From Bacillota bacterium (lineage in GTDB: Bacteria; Bacillota; Clostridia; Acetivibrionales; DSM-1351): a stretch of 64,000 bases of DNA. The position numbers were made by a program, and so were the translations under genes. Where the stretch lies: NCBI GenBank assembly GCA_023416275.1, contig JAEZIB010000055.1:8248-72247 (forward strand), given 5' to 3'. Shown here piece by piece: positions 35,936-45,301 of this stretch; within the stretch, counting starts at the first letter, position 1, and every line of letters starts with the position of its first letter. The notes beneath the pieces are model-generated. The model was not told where the DNA came from. It did not search any database and saw only the letters and a program-made list of their open reading frames with translations.

Positions 35936-36817
35936 TTAGAAACTACTTAGTTGCTCTATAAATTTAATTTTTTTGTCTCTTTGCTCTATAATGATTTCTA
36001 TATCTTGATCTGTTATATGCTTAAATCTAGATTGCTTTTTTAAGTAAGCGCTAATGCTTGTATATTCACGTTTTTTCTGATTCAGTTTATATACGCCGTC
36101 TTCATATTCAGCTAAATACCAGAGCCCACATTCAATAGCTTCCCTTGCTATAGAAACTGTATCACTACTGTCTATTCCCCATCCTGTGGGACATGGAGCA
36201 GCAACATGAATATATGATGTGCCATTGGTATTTTTAGCTTTTTCAATCTTTCTGATATAGTCAGGTATATTCCCGATACTTGCTGTCGCAGCGTACTTTA
36301 TATGGTGAGCTGCAACAATTCCAAACATATCTTTCTTATTGTTAATACTCCCATGTATATTATCACCTGGCGGTGTTGTTGTAGTTCTTGCACCGTAAGG
36401 AGTCAGACTACTTTGTTGAACTCCGGTATTCATATATGCCTCATTGTCATAGCAAATATAAATTATTTTATCACCTCTATCAATCGCCCCAGATAATGCT
36501 TGTAGTCCGATATCTGCGGTGCCGCCATCTCCAGCAAAGCCCACAACATTACAATCTTGTATATTCAAAGCATTTGTTGCGGCTCTTATACCTGAGAGCA
36601 TTGCTGCTGTGCTTGCGAAAGGTGATATCAGTGCATTAACTCCAAAGCAAAGTTGTGGATATACAAAGCCTACCGCAGACATACATCCGGCAGGTAATAC
36701 AACAAAGGTATTTTTCCCAAGCACTTTAAGTGCAAGTCTTACTGCCAAGCTTCCTCCACAGCCGCCACAACCTTTATGACCGTAAAAATATTCTTCTTTA
36801 TCCAATTTATTTAGCAT
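35936..36817 (-). CDS. porB: 2-oxoacid:ferredoxin oxidoreductase beta subunit (TPP-binding)
   Basis: About 293 residues. The TPP domain shows GHKGCGGCGGSLAVRLAL, FAGDGGTADIGLQALSGAIDRG (metal/TPP GDG motif) and CYDNEAYMNTGVQQSSLTPYGA. Cys residues in the first motif and CPTGW are those expected to bind the FeS cluster. It completes a four-subunit enzyme with the three upstream genes and converts a 2-oxoacid plus CoA to acyl-CoA, CO2 and reduced ferredoxin. The exact acid (pyruvate, branched-chain or methionine-derived) cannot be told from sequence. The ATG at 36817 has GGAGG. Confidence 0.88.
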   Translation of the reverse strand: MLNKLDKEEYFYGHKGCGGCGGSLAVRLALKVLGKNTFVVLPAGCMSAVGFVYPQLCFGVNALISPFASTAAMLSGIRAATNALNIQDCNVVGFAGDGGTADIGLQALSGAIDRGDKIIYICYDNEAYMNTGVQQSSLTPYGARTTTTPPGDNIHGSINNKKDMFGIVAAHHIKYAATASIGNIPDYIRKIEKAKNTNGTSYIHVAAPCPTGWGIDSSDTVSIAREAIECGLWYLAEYEDGVYKLNQKKREYTSISAYLKKQSRFKHITDQDIEIIIEQRDKKIKFIEQLSSF

Positions 36818-36861
36818 ACTAACCTCCACGCCTACTTTAGGCATAAAAAATGGTGAAACTA

Positions 36862-38031
36862 TTAACCCTTTACCCCTACAAAATTTAATGTTTGCACTTT
36901 ATTCTCAGAATCAATGCTCATAAGCTCTATGAATATATTCTCAATATCGTTAAAACTAATATTTTTACCGCCCAAACCAGCAATATAGTTTACTAACTCT
37001 ATCCCCGTAGTTTTTAACGCATCTGCTACATTTGTATAAACTGCTCCATGATATCCAAAGGAAATATCTTTTTCTAGAACACCGATTTTCTTCGCATTCC
37101 TGCAGAGCTCTAATATTTCTTTCTCTGGGAAGGGGCGCATAAATCTTATTTTAACAACACCTACCTTATGGCCCACATTTCTAAGACTATCTACTACATC
37201 CCTGACCAAACCGGTTATGCTACCTAAGGTAACTATTATGGTATCAGCATCCTCAGTTTTATATCCTGAAGCCAAGCCACCATAGCCTCTTCCTGTTATG
37301 TCTTCGTATTGTTTATCCAGCTCTACTATAATATTTCTTGCATCCTCCACAGCTTGATGTTGCTGAATCTTGAACAATATGTTATCTGAAGGACTAGAAG
37401 AAAAAAATAGATTCTTTGGATTATCGAGGTCCATTTTACCCTCCAAGTTAAACTCCGGCAGAAACTCTGAAACCTGTTCTTCGGTGGGTACCTCTATTGC
37501 TTCAAAGGTATGTGTTAGTACAAATCCATCAAGGTTTATCATTACTGGGGTAAGTACTTTATTATTCTCTGTTATTGCATACGCCTGAATTATCATATCC
37601 AAGCTTTCCTGAGCATCTTCCACATAAGCTTGTATCCAGCCACTATCAAGCAAGGATAGAGAATCTCTCTGGTCTCCGAAAATACTCCACGGCAATGCTA
37701 CTGCTCTATTTGCATTCATCATAACAAGTGGTACTCTTCCTCCACTTGCATAATGCATAACTTCTGCCATGTACAAAAGACCTTGAGAGGACGTTGCTGT
37801 GAAGGTTCTAGCCCCAAGTACACTAGCTCCCATAACAGCTGCCAATGCAGAATGTTCAGACTCAACGTACATATACTGAGCATCAAGTTCACGCTTTTCA
37901 ACCATTTCTGCCAATCTTTCAACTACTATCGTTTGTGGAGTGATCGGATATGCAGCTATAACTTTTGGCTTTGCCAGCATTACACCAAGTGCAACAGCTT
38001 CATCGCCTGAAACAAAAACTTTATTACTCAT
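36862..38031 (-). CDS. porA: 2-oxoacid:ferredoxin oxidoreductase alpha subunit
   Basis: 389 residues. The N-terminal domain opens VSGDEAVALGVMLAKPKVIAAYPITPQTIVVERLAE and has YMYVESEHSALAAVMGASVLGARTFTATSSQGL, the alpha-subunit hallmark. The C-terminal transketolase-like domain has VTLGSITGLVRDVVDSLR and VGVVKIRFMRPFPEKEI. Its start overlaps the delta-subunit stop by 8 bp, so translation is coupled. Confidence 0.9.
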   Translation of the reverse strand: MSNKVFVSGDEAVALGVMLAKPKVIAAYPITPQTIVVERLAEMVEKRELDAQYMYVESEHSALAAVMGASVLGARTFTATSSQGLLYMAEVMHYASGGRVPLVMMNANRAVALPWSIFGDQRDSLSLLDSGWIQAYVEDAQESLDMIIQAYAITENNKVLTPVMINLDGFVLTHTFEAIEVPTEEQVSEFLPEFNLEGKMDLDNPKNLFFSSSPSDNILFKIQQHQAVEDARNIIVELDKQYEDITGRGYGGLASGYKTEDADTIIVTLGSITGLVRDVVDSLRNVGHKVGVVKIRFMRPFPEKEILELCRNAKKIGVLEKDISFGYHGAVYTNVADALKTTGIELVNYIAGLGGKNISFNDIENIFIELMSIDSENKVQTLNFVGVKG

Positions 38032-38320
38032 TAGCTGTATCCTCCTTTTTCATTACAATAGCAGACTTTTTACACTCTTTTGCACAAATACCGCAGCCTT
38101 TGCAAAAACGATAATCAATTTGCATGTGGTCTTCCTCTGAAAAGATTACTCCCTCAGGACATACCAGATAACACAGTCTACAATTATTACAAATATCAGT
38201 GCTTATAACAGGTTTTACATTTCTCCAACCCTCTAGGGTTTCTGTCAAATGCATTGCAGGACCATAAGTACCAACCGGAATATCTCCAGAGAACTTTTTG
38301 TTTACAATTGCTCTAGTCAT
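38024..38320 (-). CDS. porD: 2-oxoacid:ferredoxin oxidoreductase delta subunit, two [4Fe-4S] clusters
   Basis: A 98-residue ferredoxin-like subunit with two cluster motifs, CNNCRLCYLVCP and CKGCGICAKECK. It carries electrons from the TPP site to ferredoxin. It overlaps porG by 4 bp (ATGA) and porA by 8 bp. Confidence 0.92.
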   Translation of the reverse strand: MTRAIVNKKFSGDIPVGTYGPAMHLTETLEGWRNVKPVISTDICNNCRLCYLVCPEGVIFSEEDHMQIDYRFCKGCGICAKECKKSAIVMKKEDTANE

Positions 38321-38847
38321 ATATTTACTCCTTCAATATCTTCAAAAATCCGTTCTACAAGAGCTTTATTCTTTATAGCTATACGCTTAGGCATATCATA
38401 GTCAACAGCAGATAGTAGATTCTCACTTGAAACAATATTGGTATTTGCTATTAATACCGCAAGCATTGCAGTATTGGATATTGGAGCACCAAGATATACT
38501 TCCGCTATCTGGTTAGCATTAAAGCCAATAATATATTCAGACTTTTTATCCTGAGATGTATTAAGAATTATTTTTCCATTTGGTTTAAGCTTTTTAAGCA
38601 GGCTGTCAGTATATAAACTTTCATCTAGTATTACAAAATAGTCGCTTAAATCACTTTGACTTCTATCCCTAATGGGTTTATTGTCAATCTTTGTATAAGC
38701 CAGTACTGGAGCACCGCGCCTTTCAGGTCCAAAGCTTGGAAAGCTTAGTGCAAATTTGTTTTCGTAAAGACTTACAGCTGCTCCTAAAATTCTAGAGGAA
38801 GTGAATGCTCCTTGCCCTCCTCGACCTAAAAAAGTTACCTCAATCAT
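38317..38847 (-). CDS. porG: 2-oxoacid:ferredoxin oxidoreductase gamma subunit
   Basis: 176 residues. FLGRGGQGAFTSSRILGAA and FPSFGPERRGAPVLAYTKI are typical of the gamma subunit, and a Rossmann-like core binds CoA in the assembled enzyme. It is the first of the four overlapping subunit genes (G-D-A-B) and lies 100 bp after the aminotransferase gene. Confidence 0.92.
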   Translation of the reverse strand: MIEVTFLGRGGQGAFTSSRILGAAVSLYENKFALSFPSFGPERRGAPVLAYTKIDNKPIRDRSQSDLSDYFVILDESLYTDSLLKKLKPNGKIILNTSQDKKSEYIIGFNANQIAEVYLGAPISNTAMLAVLIANTNIVSSENLLSAVDYDMPKRIAIKNKALVERIFEDIEGVNI

Positions 38848-38947
38848 TTTAATACTCCTTTAAATGCTAAAAGATGGTCTGTATTAGTTTACATAAAAAC
38901 AAAATTGATATATATTTCAGTTTTAAAAATGGATTCACATTTTAGCA

Positions 38948-40105
38948 TTAAAAATGTTTTCGTATATTCTGCAAACGCTCAAGCGCTTGTTCAAGAGTTT
39001 CTTTTTTCTTTGCAAAGTGGAACCTGATATAATTATTTACATTTTCCTTAAAAAAGCTGGAACCTGGAACACCAGCAACACCAACAGTTTTTGCTAATTT
39101 TTCAGCAAACTCGTTATCACTCTTTACACCAAATTCACTTATGTCTACCATTACATAATAGGCACCTTCTGGTTTATGATATTTCAGTCCTATTGAATCA
39201 AGACCCTCCAAAAACAGCCCTCTCTTTTGGGTATAGAGCTTATTTAATTCTATGTAATAAGCATCTCCGAAGGAGAGTCCCGGCAAAACTGCTTTCTGCA
39301 ACGGAGCTGCCGCACCTACAGTAAGAAAATCGTGTACCTTCTTGCAGTTATCTACGATATTTTTGGGAGCTATAACATAGCCAAGTCTCCAACCAGTAAT
39401 GGAATATGTTTTTGAAAGTGAGCTACAGGATATTGTTCTTTCAAACATACCCGGTAAGGATGAAAAGTATATATGCCTGTTTGGTTCATATACAATGTGT
39501 TCATATACCTCATCAGTTATTACAAAAGCATCGTACTTTGTCACTAATTGAGATATAAATAAAAGCTCTTCTTCTGTAAATACCTTTCCTATTGGATTGG
39601 AGGGATTGCATAGTATTAATGCCTTAGCTCCTTGTTTAAATGCTTCCTCAAGCTGTGCCTTGTCAAAGGTAAATTCAGGTGGATTCAACGGAACATATAT
39701 TGGTACCGCACCACAGAGAATTGTATCTGCGGCATAGTTTTCATAAAATGGAGAAAATATAGCTACCTTTTCTCCAACTTCGCAAACGGACATCATAGCA
39801 GTCATCATTGCTTCTGTGCTACCACAGGTAACCACTATATTCTCATCTGGATTTAACTTTAAATTCATAAGTTTTTGTTGTTTCTGTACTAAAGCCTCTC
39901 TAAAAAGCTTTGAACCCCAAGTGATTTCATACTGATGTGGTCCTTCTACAGCAACCTTTTGAAGTTCTTCGATTAATTCCTTTGGCGGATCAAAGTCTGG
40001 AAACCCCTGTGCAAGATTTATTGCACCATATTGATTTGAAATTCTTGTCATTTTTCTAATAATTGATTCTGTGAACCCGTCTAATCTGGTACTTAATTTT
40101 GGCAT
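38948..40105 (-). CDS. PLP aminotransferase, methionine/kynurenine aminotransferase-like
   Basis: A 385-residue fold-type I aminotransferase. AINLAQGFPDFDPPKEL, NPSNPIGKVFTEEEL, TDEVYEHIVYE, and the PLP lysine in SSLSKTYSITGWRLGY are present. RFHFAKKKETLEQALERL near the C-terminus resembles E. coli YbdL, a methionine-preferring aminotransferase; the likeness is from memory. It would turn an amino acid into the 2-oxoacid used by the downstream porGDAB enzyme. It is 60 bp after the CoA-ligase gene, on the same strand. Confidence 0.85.
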   Translation of the reverse strand: MPKLSTRLDGFTESIIRKMTRISNQYGAINLAQGFPDFDPPKELIEELQKVAVEGPHQYEITWGSKLFREALVQKQQKLMNLKLNPDENIVVTCGSTEAMMTAMMSVCEVGEKVAIFSPFYENYAADTILCGAVPIYVPLNPPEFTFDKAQLEEAFKQGAKALILCNPSNPIGKVFTEEELLFISQLVTKYDAFVITDEVYEHIVYEPNRHIYFSSLPGMFERTISCSSLSKTYSITGWRLGYVIAPKNIVDNCKKVHDFLTVGAAAPLQKAVLPGLSFGDAYYIELNKLYTQKRGLFLEGLDSIGLKYHKPEGAYYVMVDISEFGVKSDNEFAEKLAKTVGVAGVPGSSFFKENVNNYIRFHFAKKKETLEQALERLQNIRKHF

Positions 40106-40164
40106 ATATATAACCTTCCCCTGTCAACCACAGCTATTGCTGTGAAATTATAATAAAAATATGT

Positions 40165-41481
40165 TTATTTCTCTTCTCTAATGTCCACAATTCTTTTAGC
40201 CTTATGAGTAGCTCTTGGAAGCTCACCATCTTCTAATAAAATAATTTCTTTTGGTTTTATCCCAAGATGTGTTTTAAGTTCTTTTGAAATAATGCCTATT
40301 AATTTCTCATTTTCAATTGTTGATGTTTTACGTTTTTCGATCTCTACATTAAATTTAGTAATGTGATTGTCAGTAAGTACTGTAATCCTATATTCCCCTG
40401 TCAAATCCTCTATATCTCTGATTACTACTTCTATATCACTTGGAAATATATTTACTCCACTGCAAATAAACATGTCATCTACTCGACCAACAATTTTGAT
40501 TCTCTTGTGGGTACGTCCGCACTGGCACTTTTGATTGGTATATGTAACAATATCCCCAGTTTTAAATCTAATCATTGGCCTAGCTTCTTTTCTAAGTGTA
40601 GTAAGCAGCATTTCACCTCTTTGCCCCTCTGCAACAGGCTCGCCTGTCTTTTCGTCCACAACTTCTACCAATATATGATCTTCTGCAACATGTAGGCCGT
40701 CGTGATATTCACATGCACCAGCACAAGCCCCAAATATATCTGAAATGCCATAGAAGTCATGTACCTTAGCTCCCCATAAATCCTCAATAGCTTGTCTGGT
40801 TGCTGGTATTGACCCACCGGGTTCTCCTGCTACTATAATTGTTCTTATTGATAACTCCTTTTTAATATCAATACCTTTTTTGATAGCTGTTTCTCCCAAA
40901 TACCATGCATATGATGGCGTTGTCCAAATTATATTTGGCTGATATTCCTTCAAAATAAATAGCAGTCTGTCAGCTGGAATTGTTCCAGCCCATATACAAA
41001 GTGCTCCTAAGTTTTGAGCACCTATGACATCCGGTCCTCCAACAAATAATGAAAAGTTAAGTGCATGTATGTATCTATCCTTTGGCCTCATACCTGCTGC
41101 CCAGAAAAGCCTGCTCTCTACATCCTGAAATTCATCAAAATCAACCTTGCTAAAAGGACTGGCAGTAGGTACTCCTGTCGAGCCACTGGATGAAGAAATA
41201 AAAACGACCCTTTCTTCATCTACTGTGACTAAGTCACCAAGTATAGGCTTATTATTTTGTCTTTCTCGTATAGTTTGCTTTGTTAATATCGGGAACTTTC
41301 TTATATCATCGAGCGTTATAATATCTTGCGGTGATAACCCAGCTCCATCAAAGGTTTCTCTGTAATAAGTTGATTTTTCATATGCTAACTTAATTTGAGA
41401 CTTTAGTTTTTCTAGCTGGTATTCCTCTAATTCATCTCTTCCTATAGTTTCAATTTCTTCTACCCAAAACTTTTTCTCCAT
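40165..41481 (-). CDS. Phenylacetate-CoA ligase family enzyme (PaaK-like)
   Basis: A 438-residue AMP-forming acyl-CoA ligase of the PaaK family. SSSSGSTGVPTASPFSKVDF is the nucleotide loop, FYGISDIFGACAGACEYHDGLHV the acyl/adenylate region, and RFKTGDIVTYTNQKCQCGRTHKRIKIVGRVDDM the hinge with a small Cys pair. A C-terminal PaaK domain (GVNIFPSDIE) is present. In fermenters such enzymes link to 2-oxoacid:ferredoxin oxidoreductases and act on arylacetates or other short acids. It heads the operon, with a near-consensus promoter at 41580-41608. Substrate is not decidable from sequence. Confidence 0.88.
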   Translation of the reverse strand: MEKKFWVEEIETIGRDELEEYQLEKLKSQIKLAYEKSTYYRETFDGAGLSPQDIITLDDIRKFPILTKQTIRERQNNKPILGDLVTVDEERVVFISSSSGSTGVPTASPFSKVDFDEFQDVESRLFWAAGMRPKDRYIHALNFSLFVGGPDVIGAQNLGALCIWAGTIPADRLLFILKEYQPNIIWTTPSYAWYLGETAIKKGIDIKKELSIRTIIVAGEPGGSIPATRQAIEDLWGAKVHDFYGISDIFGACAGACEYHDGLHVAEDHILVEVVDEKTGEPVAEGQRGEMLLTTLRKEARPMIRFKTGDIVTYTNQKCQCGRTHKRIKIVGRVDDMFICSGVNIFPSDIEVVIRDIEDLTGEYRITVLTDNHITKFNVEIEKRKTSTIENEKLIGIISKELKTHLGIKPKEIILLEDGELPRATHKAKRIVDIREEK

Positions 41482-41579
41482 AATATTCCCCCATTTTTTA
41501 TTCTATAATTTTAGAAGATACCAACCTAATTTTTATTTCATAGTAATTCTATGTGAATTGTATGCATTTGCTTTATATA

Positions 41580-41608
41580 AATATACTGCTTAATTCTATA
41601 CATGTCAA
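41580..41608 (-). promoter_or_regulatory. Near-consensus promoter of the ligase / aminotransferase / por / met operon
   Basis: On the minus strand, TTGACA and TATATT lie 17 bp apart, about 100 nt before the ligase start. Confidence 0.8.
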
Positions 41609-41882
41609 TAGTAAAAACAAAAAATTAGATTCTAATATTTTTACATTACTCAGCATAATATTCAGTTATATATTATAAACAGAAAATCTCCAGATTATGT
41701 TTAATGTGTTCAATTAAACTAGTATTAGTTGTACTGTGAAATAAAATAATTTAAGAAGTGTTTATTCGGAGTTGGTGAAAAAAGCTTGAGCAATGAATAC
41801 AAAGATTTTAGTATTAATGAAATAACGAAGAAAGAATTCATTTATGTTTACAGTTGTTTAGCAAGCTCTGAGCATTTATACC

Positions 41883-41907
41883 AAAAACCGACACAATGTC
41901 GGTTTTT
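41883..41907. terminator. Perfect hairpin, possible bidirectional terminator
   Basis: AAAAACCGACA and TGTCGGTTTTT flank a 3-nt CAA loop. It could stop read-through from either side, though the T-tract is only the stem itself. Confidence 0.5.
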
Positions 41908-41982
41908 GCACACTATGAACCATGTACGATGAGAATATATGCGACGGCTAAAATACTGAGCTGAACCATTACTAATTCAAGC

Positions 41983-42055
41983 AATTATTTGGGCAACAAA
42001 CCATTAATAATTCTACCGCACCAATAGATTTTTGTGTGCGAAGTCTAAGTTATTA
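41983..42055 (+). repeat. Family-B two-stem repeat
   Basis: CAACAAACCATTAATAATTC, CGCACCAATAGATTTTTGTG and TGCGAAGTCTAAGTTATT. It is a full copy downstream of folK. Confidence 0.75.
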
Positions 42056-42166
42056 AAAAGAGGAATCCTCATGTTCAGCGTTATGACAAAGTCCACACAC
42101 AATATTATATACTTATATTTATTACATAAAACTGAAGGTATCCAATCTTATTAATGAGATGTAGAG

Positions 42167-42622
42167 TTATATATCTTCAATAGTTTTTTTCAATACAGGA
42201 TGAAAGACTTTTGGTGCAATTTCTTTCAGAGGTTTTAGTACAAATTCTCTTTCATGCATTCTTGGATGTGGAATAATTAAATCATCATCATTTAAGACTA
42301 AATCCTCATATAGCAGAATATCCAAATCAATAGTTCGAGGTCCCCAATGGATAATTCTCTCCCTTTTCAGATTTTTCTCAATATCAGAGCATATCTCAAG
42401 CAGCTTGTGGGGACATAAAGAAGTCTTGACTTCCACAACAGCATTTAAAAAATCAGGCTGCTCTGTAAATCCAACGGGAGCTGTATTTATATATGAAGAG
42501 ACTAGTTTTACCTCAACACCCTCATTCTGCTTTAACATTTCTATGGCATTGTTTAGATTTTCCTCACGATTACCTATATTTGACCCAAGAGCTATATAGG
42601 CATTAGCAATCTTACCAGTCAT
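42167..42622 (-). CDS. folK: 6-hydroxymethyl-dihydropterin pyrophosphokinase FolK
   Basis: About 151 residues. AYIALGSNIGNREENL and the catalytic loop GPRTIDLDILLYEDLVLND with IPHPRMHEREFVLKPLKEIAP are typical of HPPK. It makes the pyrophosphate ester used by FolP. The ATG at 42622 follows GAGGTG and overlaps folB by 11 bp. It is the last gene of the folate cluster. Confidence 0.95.
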   Translation of the reverse strand: MTGKIANAYIALGSNIGNREENLNNAIEMLKQNEGVEVKLVSSYINTAPVGFTEQPDFLNAVVEVKTSLCPHKLLEICSDIEKNLKRERIIHWGPRTIDLDILLYEDLVLNDDDLIIPHPRMHEREFVLKPLKEIAPKVFHPVLKKTIEDI

Positions 42623-42989
42623 TTCTGTCACCTCGTTTGCGCTCAAGCTCTACCGCAGCATATTTCAGATGTTGCCCCATTGGTGCCCAAGGCTTTTTTA
42701 ATAAAACCTTTACTGATTGAGCATTTTTAAATTTGCCAAATATGCCTTCAATTATTTTATATGCTGCTGTTTCAATTAAATCATAGCTTTCCGATTGCAA
42801 AATAGCGGTAGCTGTTTTACAAACTGTAGAGTAATTTATTGTGTCATTAAGGTTGCCGCTTCTAGCTGCTTCTTCTAAGTCAGCACCAATCTCAATAGAA
42901 ATAACAAACATTTGCCCCAAGGTTTTTTCTTCTTTAGCGACACCATGATAAGCATAAATCTTAAGCTCTTCAACTATTATCTTATCCAT
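42612..42989 (-). CDS. folB: Dihydroneopterin aldolase FolB
   Basis: A 125-residue aldolase. It begins MDKIIVEELKIYAYHGVAKEEKTLGQ, has the catalytic-region YDLIETAAYKI (Glu) and the C-terminal KKPWAPM segment. It overlaps folP by 8 bp and folK by 11 bp, showing translational coupling. Confidence 0.95.
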   Translation of the reverse strand: MDKIIVEELKIYAYHGVAKEEKTLGQMFVISIEIGADLEEAARSGNLNDTINYSTVCKTATAILQSESYDLIETAAYKIIEGIFGKFKNAQSVKVLLKKPWAPMGQHLKYAAVELERKRGDRNDW

Positions 42990-43830
42990 TATTTATGCAT
43001 TTCCTTTCTAAACAATCTATAATTTTAGTTACACGAACATTTTCCTTGATATCATGTACTCTCACTATATCACAGCCCTTAATAATACCGGCAGCAGTTA
43101 TTGCCAGCGTCCCTTCCAGTCTGTCACAAACCTCCAAATCAAGAACCTTGCCAATAAAGGATTTTCTCGAGGCTCCAAGTAAAATTGGATAACCCAGTCT
43201 TTTAAATGCATCTAGCTGTCTCATAACCTCTAAATTCTGCTCAAAGGTTTTTGCAAATCCAATACCCGGATCAATAATAATATTTTCATCCTTAATTCCA
43301 GCGTTGTGCGCTAAGTCTATGCTTTGAGTCAATTCGAAGAGTATATCCTCAATAAGATTCTGATATTCTGTTCCAGTAGTTCTATTATGCATAATGCAGA
43401 CAGGGACATTATATTTAGCCGCTACTAAAGCCATTTCGGCATCGAATTTTAAGCCCCATACATCGTTAATCAAATGAGCACCCGCTTTTATGGCTGCTTC
43501 TGCTGTTTTTGCTCTGTAGGTGTCAACTGATATTGGAATATTCAGTTCCTTGCTTAACAACTGAATGACGGGAATAACACGTTCAATTTCATCCTTTCCA
43601 GAAACCTCAGTACTGCCTGGTCTTGTTGATTCACCGCCCACATCAATAATATCAGCACCTTCTTCAACCATACGGATTGCCTGTGCTAATGCAGCCTTTT
43701 CATTATAGAATTTGCCTCCGTCTGAAAACGAGTCAGGTGTAACATTTAAAATACCCATTGTATAAGTACGCTTGCCCCACTCCCAAACACTTTTTCCTAT
43801 ATTAATAAATTCCTTATGCTTTATTGTCAT
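42982..43830 (-). CDS. folP: Dihydropteroate synthase FolP
   Basis: A 282-residue TIM-barrel enzyme. MGILNVTPDSFSDGGKF and DVGGESTRPGS bind pterin and pABA; NDVWGLKFD, DPGIGFAKT and LLGASRKSFIGK complete the active site. It joins the pterin pyrophosphate to p-aminobenzoate. The 201-bp gap to folE holds a hairpin and a family-B repeat. Confidence 0.96.
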   Translation of the reverse strand: MTIKHKEFINIGKSVWEWGKRTYTMGILNVTPDSFSDGGKFYNEKAALAQAIRMVEEGADIIDVGGESTRPGSTEVSGKDEIERVIPVIQLLSKELNIPISVDTYRAKTAEAAIKAGAHLINDVWGLKFDAEMALVAAKYNVPVCIMHNRTTGTEYQNLIEDILFELTQSIDLAHNAGIKDENIIIDPGIGFAKTFEQNLEVMRQLDAFKRLGYPILLGASRKSFIGKVLDLEVCDRLEGTLAITAAGIIKGCDIVRVHDIKENVRVTKIIDCLERKCINNG

Positions 43831-43886
43831 TTACATTTCTCCTATAATACTGAGACGAACCATTTAAGTAAATCCCACCCATACTA

Positions 43887-43930
43887 AACTCGAAAGTGTA
43901 CAATGTAAGTACCAACTATACTTTCGAGTT
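43887..43930. terminator. Hairpin between folE and folP
   Basis: Perfect 11-bp arms AACTCGAAAGT / ACTTTCGAGTT enclose a 22-nt loop, with no long T-run on the minus strand. It may attenuate transcription or mark a processing site inside the operon. Confidence 0.4.
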
Positions 43931-43996
43931 ATTTTGCAACAAACTATTGATAATTCTACCACACAAATAGATTTTTTGTGCGAAGCTTGAGTTATT
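43931..43996 (+). repeat. Family-B two-stem repeat between folE and folP
   Basis: CAACAAACTATTGATAATTC, CACACAAATAGA and TTTGTGCGAAGCTTGAGTTATT. It is nearly complete. The preceding ATACTGAG(A)CGAACCATT also occurs upstream of the copy at 41983. Confidence 0.75.
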
Positions 43997-44031
43997 AAAT
44001 ATTCGGTAACAGACTAGTATGTCATACTTAC

Positions 44032-44616
44032 TTATTTAAGCATCATAAACAATTTGCTGGTTATACTGTCGTCTAACTCAAATTTTCCACGCAAAGTAGT
44101 TGTTTCAGTAACTGCTCTAGTGTTTTTAATTCCTCTGGCAGTCATGCATGCGTGCTGTCCCTCTATTATAACAGCAACATCCTCCGAGCCTGTAACCTTT
44201 TGCATTATTTCAGCTATATCAGAGCCTATTCTTTCTTGAAGCTGGAGGCGTTTTGACACCATATCCGCAATTCTTGCAATTTTGCTTAGTCCGATAATTT
44301 TCTTATTGGGAATATATGCAATAGTAACCTTCATATTATACATCAAGGCCAAATGGTGCTCGCAATAGCTGAATATTTCGATATCCTTCATAATAACCAT
44401 TTCCTTGTTATCCTCAGGAATTGCAAAATCTTCTTCAAAGGTTTTGTTAAACATATCTGCAATTTCATTATTGGTATATCCAATACCCTCGAATATTTCT
44501 TCGTACATTTTAGCTACACGAGCAGGAGTATCCAACAGTCCTTCTCTATTTGGGTTTTCGCCAATTGCCAACAATATACCTCTAATATGTTCTTCTATTT
44601 TTTCTCTATCTATCAT
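44032..44616 (-). CDS. folE: GTP cyclohydrolase I FolE
   Basis: A 194-residue type I enzyme. [20 protein letters not shown] and [14 protein letters not shown] supply the zinc Cys/His/Cys ligands. The product dihydroneopterin triphosphate feeds both folate (FolB, FolP, FolK) and queuosine (QueD, QueE) branches, and both are encoded on either side. It starts 7 bp after the queE stop. Confidence 0.96.
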   Translation of the reverse strand: MIDREKIEEHIRGILLAIGENPNREGLLDTPARVAKMYEEIFEGIGYTNNEIADMFNKTFEEDFAIPEDNKEMVIMKDIEIFSYCEHHLALMYNMKVTIAYIPNKKIIGLSKIARIADMVSKRLQLQERIGSDIAEIMQKVTGSEDVAVIIEGQHACMTARGIKNTRAVTETTTLRGKFELDDSITSKLFMMLK

Positions 44617-44623
44617 TAGTATA

Positions 44624-45301
44624 TTATACCCCTCTCATACTTGGATGCCAGATAATTTTGTGTATCTGCGGCTGTAATCTGACTCCGTTCATTTTATTTT
44701 GCTTCATAAACTCTACTATAGTCTGCATATTTATTTTATCAAAAACAGGACTAAAATGTACTGAACATTTATCTGTTAAATGATATTTGCAGATTAGACT
44801 CTTGGCTGCTTCAAGGTCGCTGACATCACCAACAACAAATTTTACAGTATCCTGTGTGCTTAATAATTCGAAATTGCTTATTTTCATTTCATGCTCCATA
44901 TTACTGCTGCCCAGCTTATAGTCCATTGTGAATACAGGTCTATTGGGTTTGATTTTAGTAAAATTGTTCAAGTCTATACTGCCATTTGTCTCAAGCTCAA
45001 CTCGAAGATTATTATCAATAGCAAGTAACGATAATAACTGAAGGATTCCCTCTTGCAACAAAGGTTCACCGCCTGTTAGAGTAATATTTCTAATGCCTGT
45101 TTCTTTTATATAATCTAAAACATCTTCTGCTGACATTTCCTCGTAGCTTACTCTATTAACATCATTTGCCCATAGGGTATCACAATAGCTGCACTTTAGA
45201 TTACATCCTGCAAATCTTATAAAGACAGCTAATTGTCCTGCTGTATTTCCTTCTCCATTTATGCTTACAAACTTCTCCACTACCTTAAATTTATGTTTCA
45301 T
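44624..45301 (-). CDS. queE: 7-carboxy-7-deazaguanine synthase QueE (radical SAM)
   Basis: A 225-residue radical SAM enzyme. [13 protein letters not shown] carries the Cx3Cx2C cluster motif, and [10 protein letters not shown] binds [25 protein letters not shown] is the typical opening. It rearranges 6-carboxytetrahydropterin on the queuosine pathway. It overlaps queD by 4 bp. Confidence 0.94.
   Translation of the reverse strand: MKHKFKVVEKFVSINGEGNTAGQLAVFIRFAGCNLKCSYCDTLWANDVNRVSYEEMSAEDVLDYIKETGIRNITLTGGEPLLQEGILQLLSLLAIDNNLRVELETNGSIDLNNFTKIKPNRPVFTMDYKLGSSNMEHEMKISNFELLSTQDTVKFVVGDVSDLEAAKSLICKYHLTDKCSVHFSPVFDKINMQTIVEFMKQNKMNGVRLQPQIHKIIWHPSMRGV

Larger units (their letters stand above)
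41482..42166. other. Intergenic region between folK and the CoA-ligase gene
   Basis: About 685 bp. It holds the ligase promoter (41580-41608), a perfect short hairpin (41883-41907), a family-C patch (about 41910-41970) and a family-B repeat (41983-42055). A possible 48-codon plus-strand frame opens at a TTG near 41787 and overlaps the hairpin; it is too weak to call. Confidence 0.6.

Noticed and set aside
41787..41935. Possible small plus-strand gene starting at a TTG
   Set aside because: About 48 codons, weak ribosome site, and the frame runs through a perfect hairpin and into a repeat.
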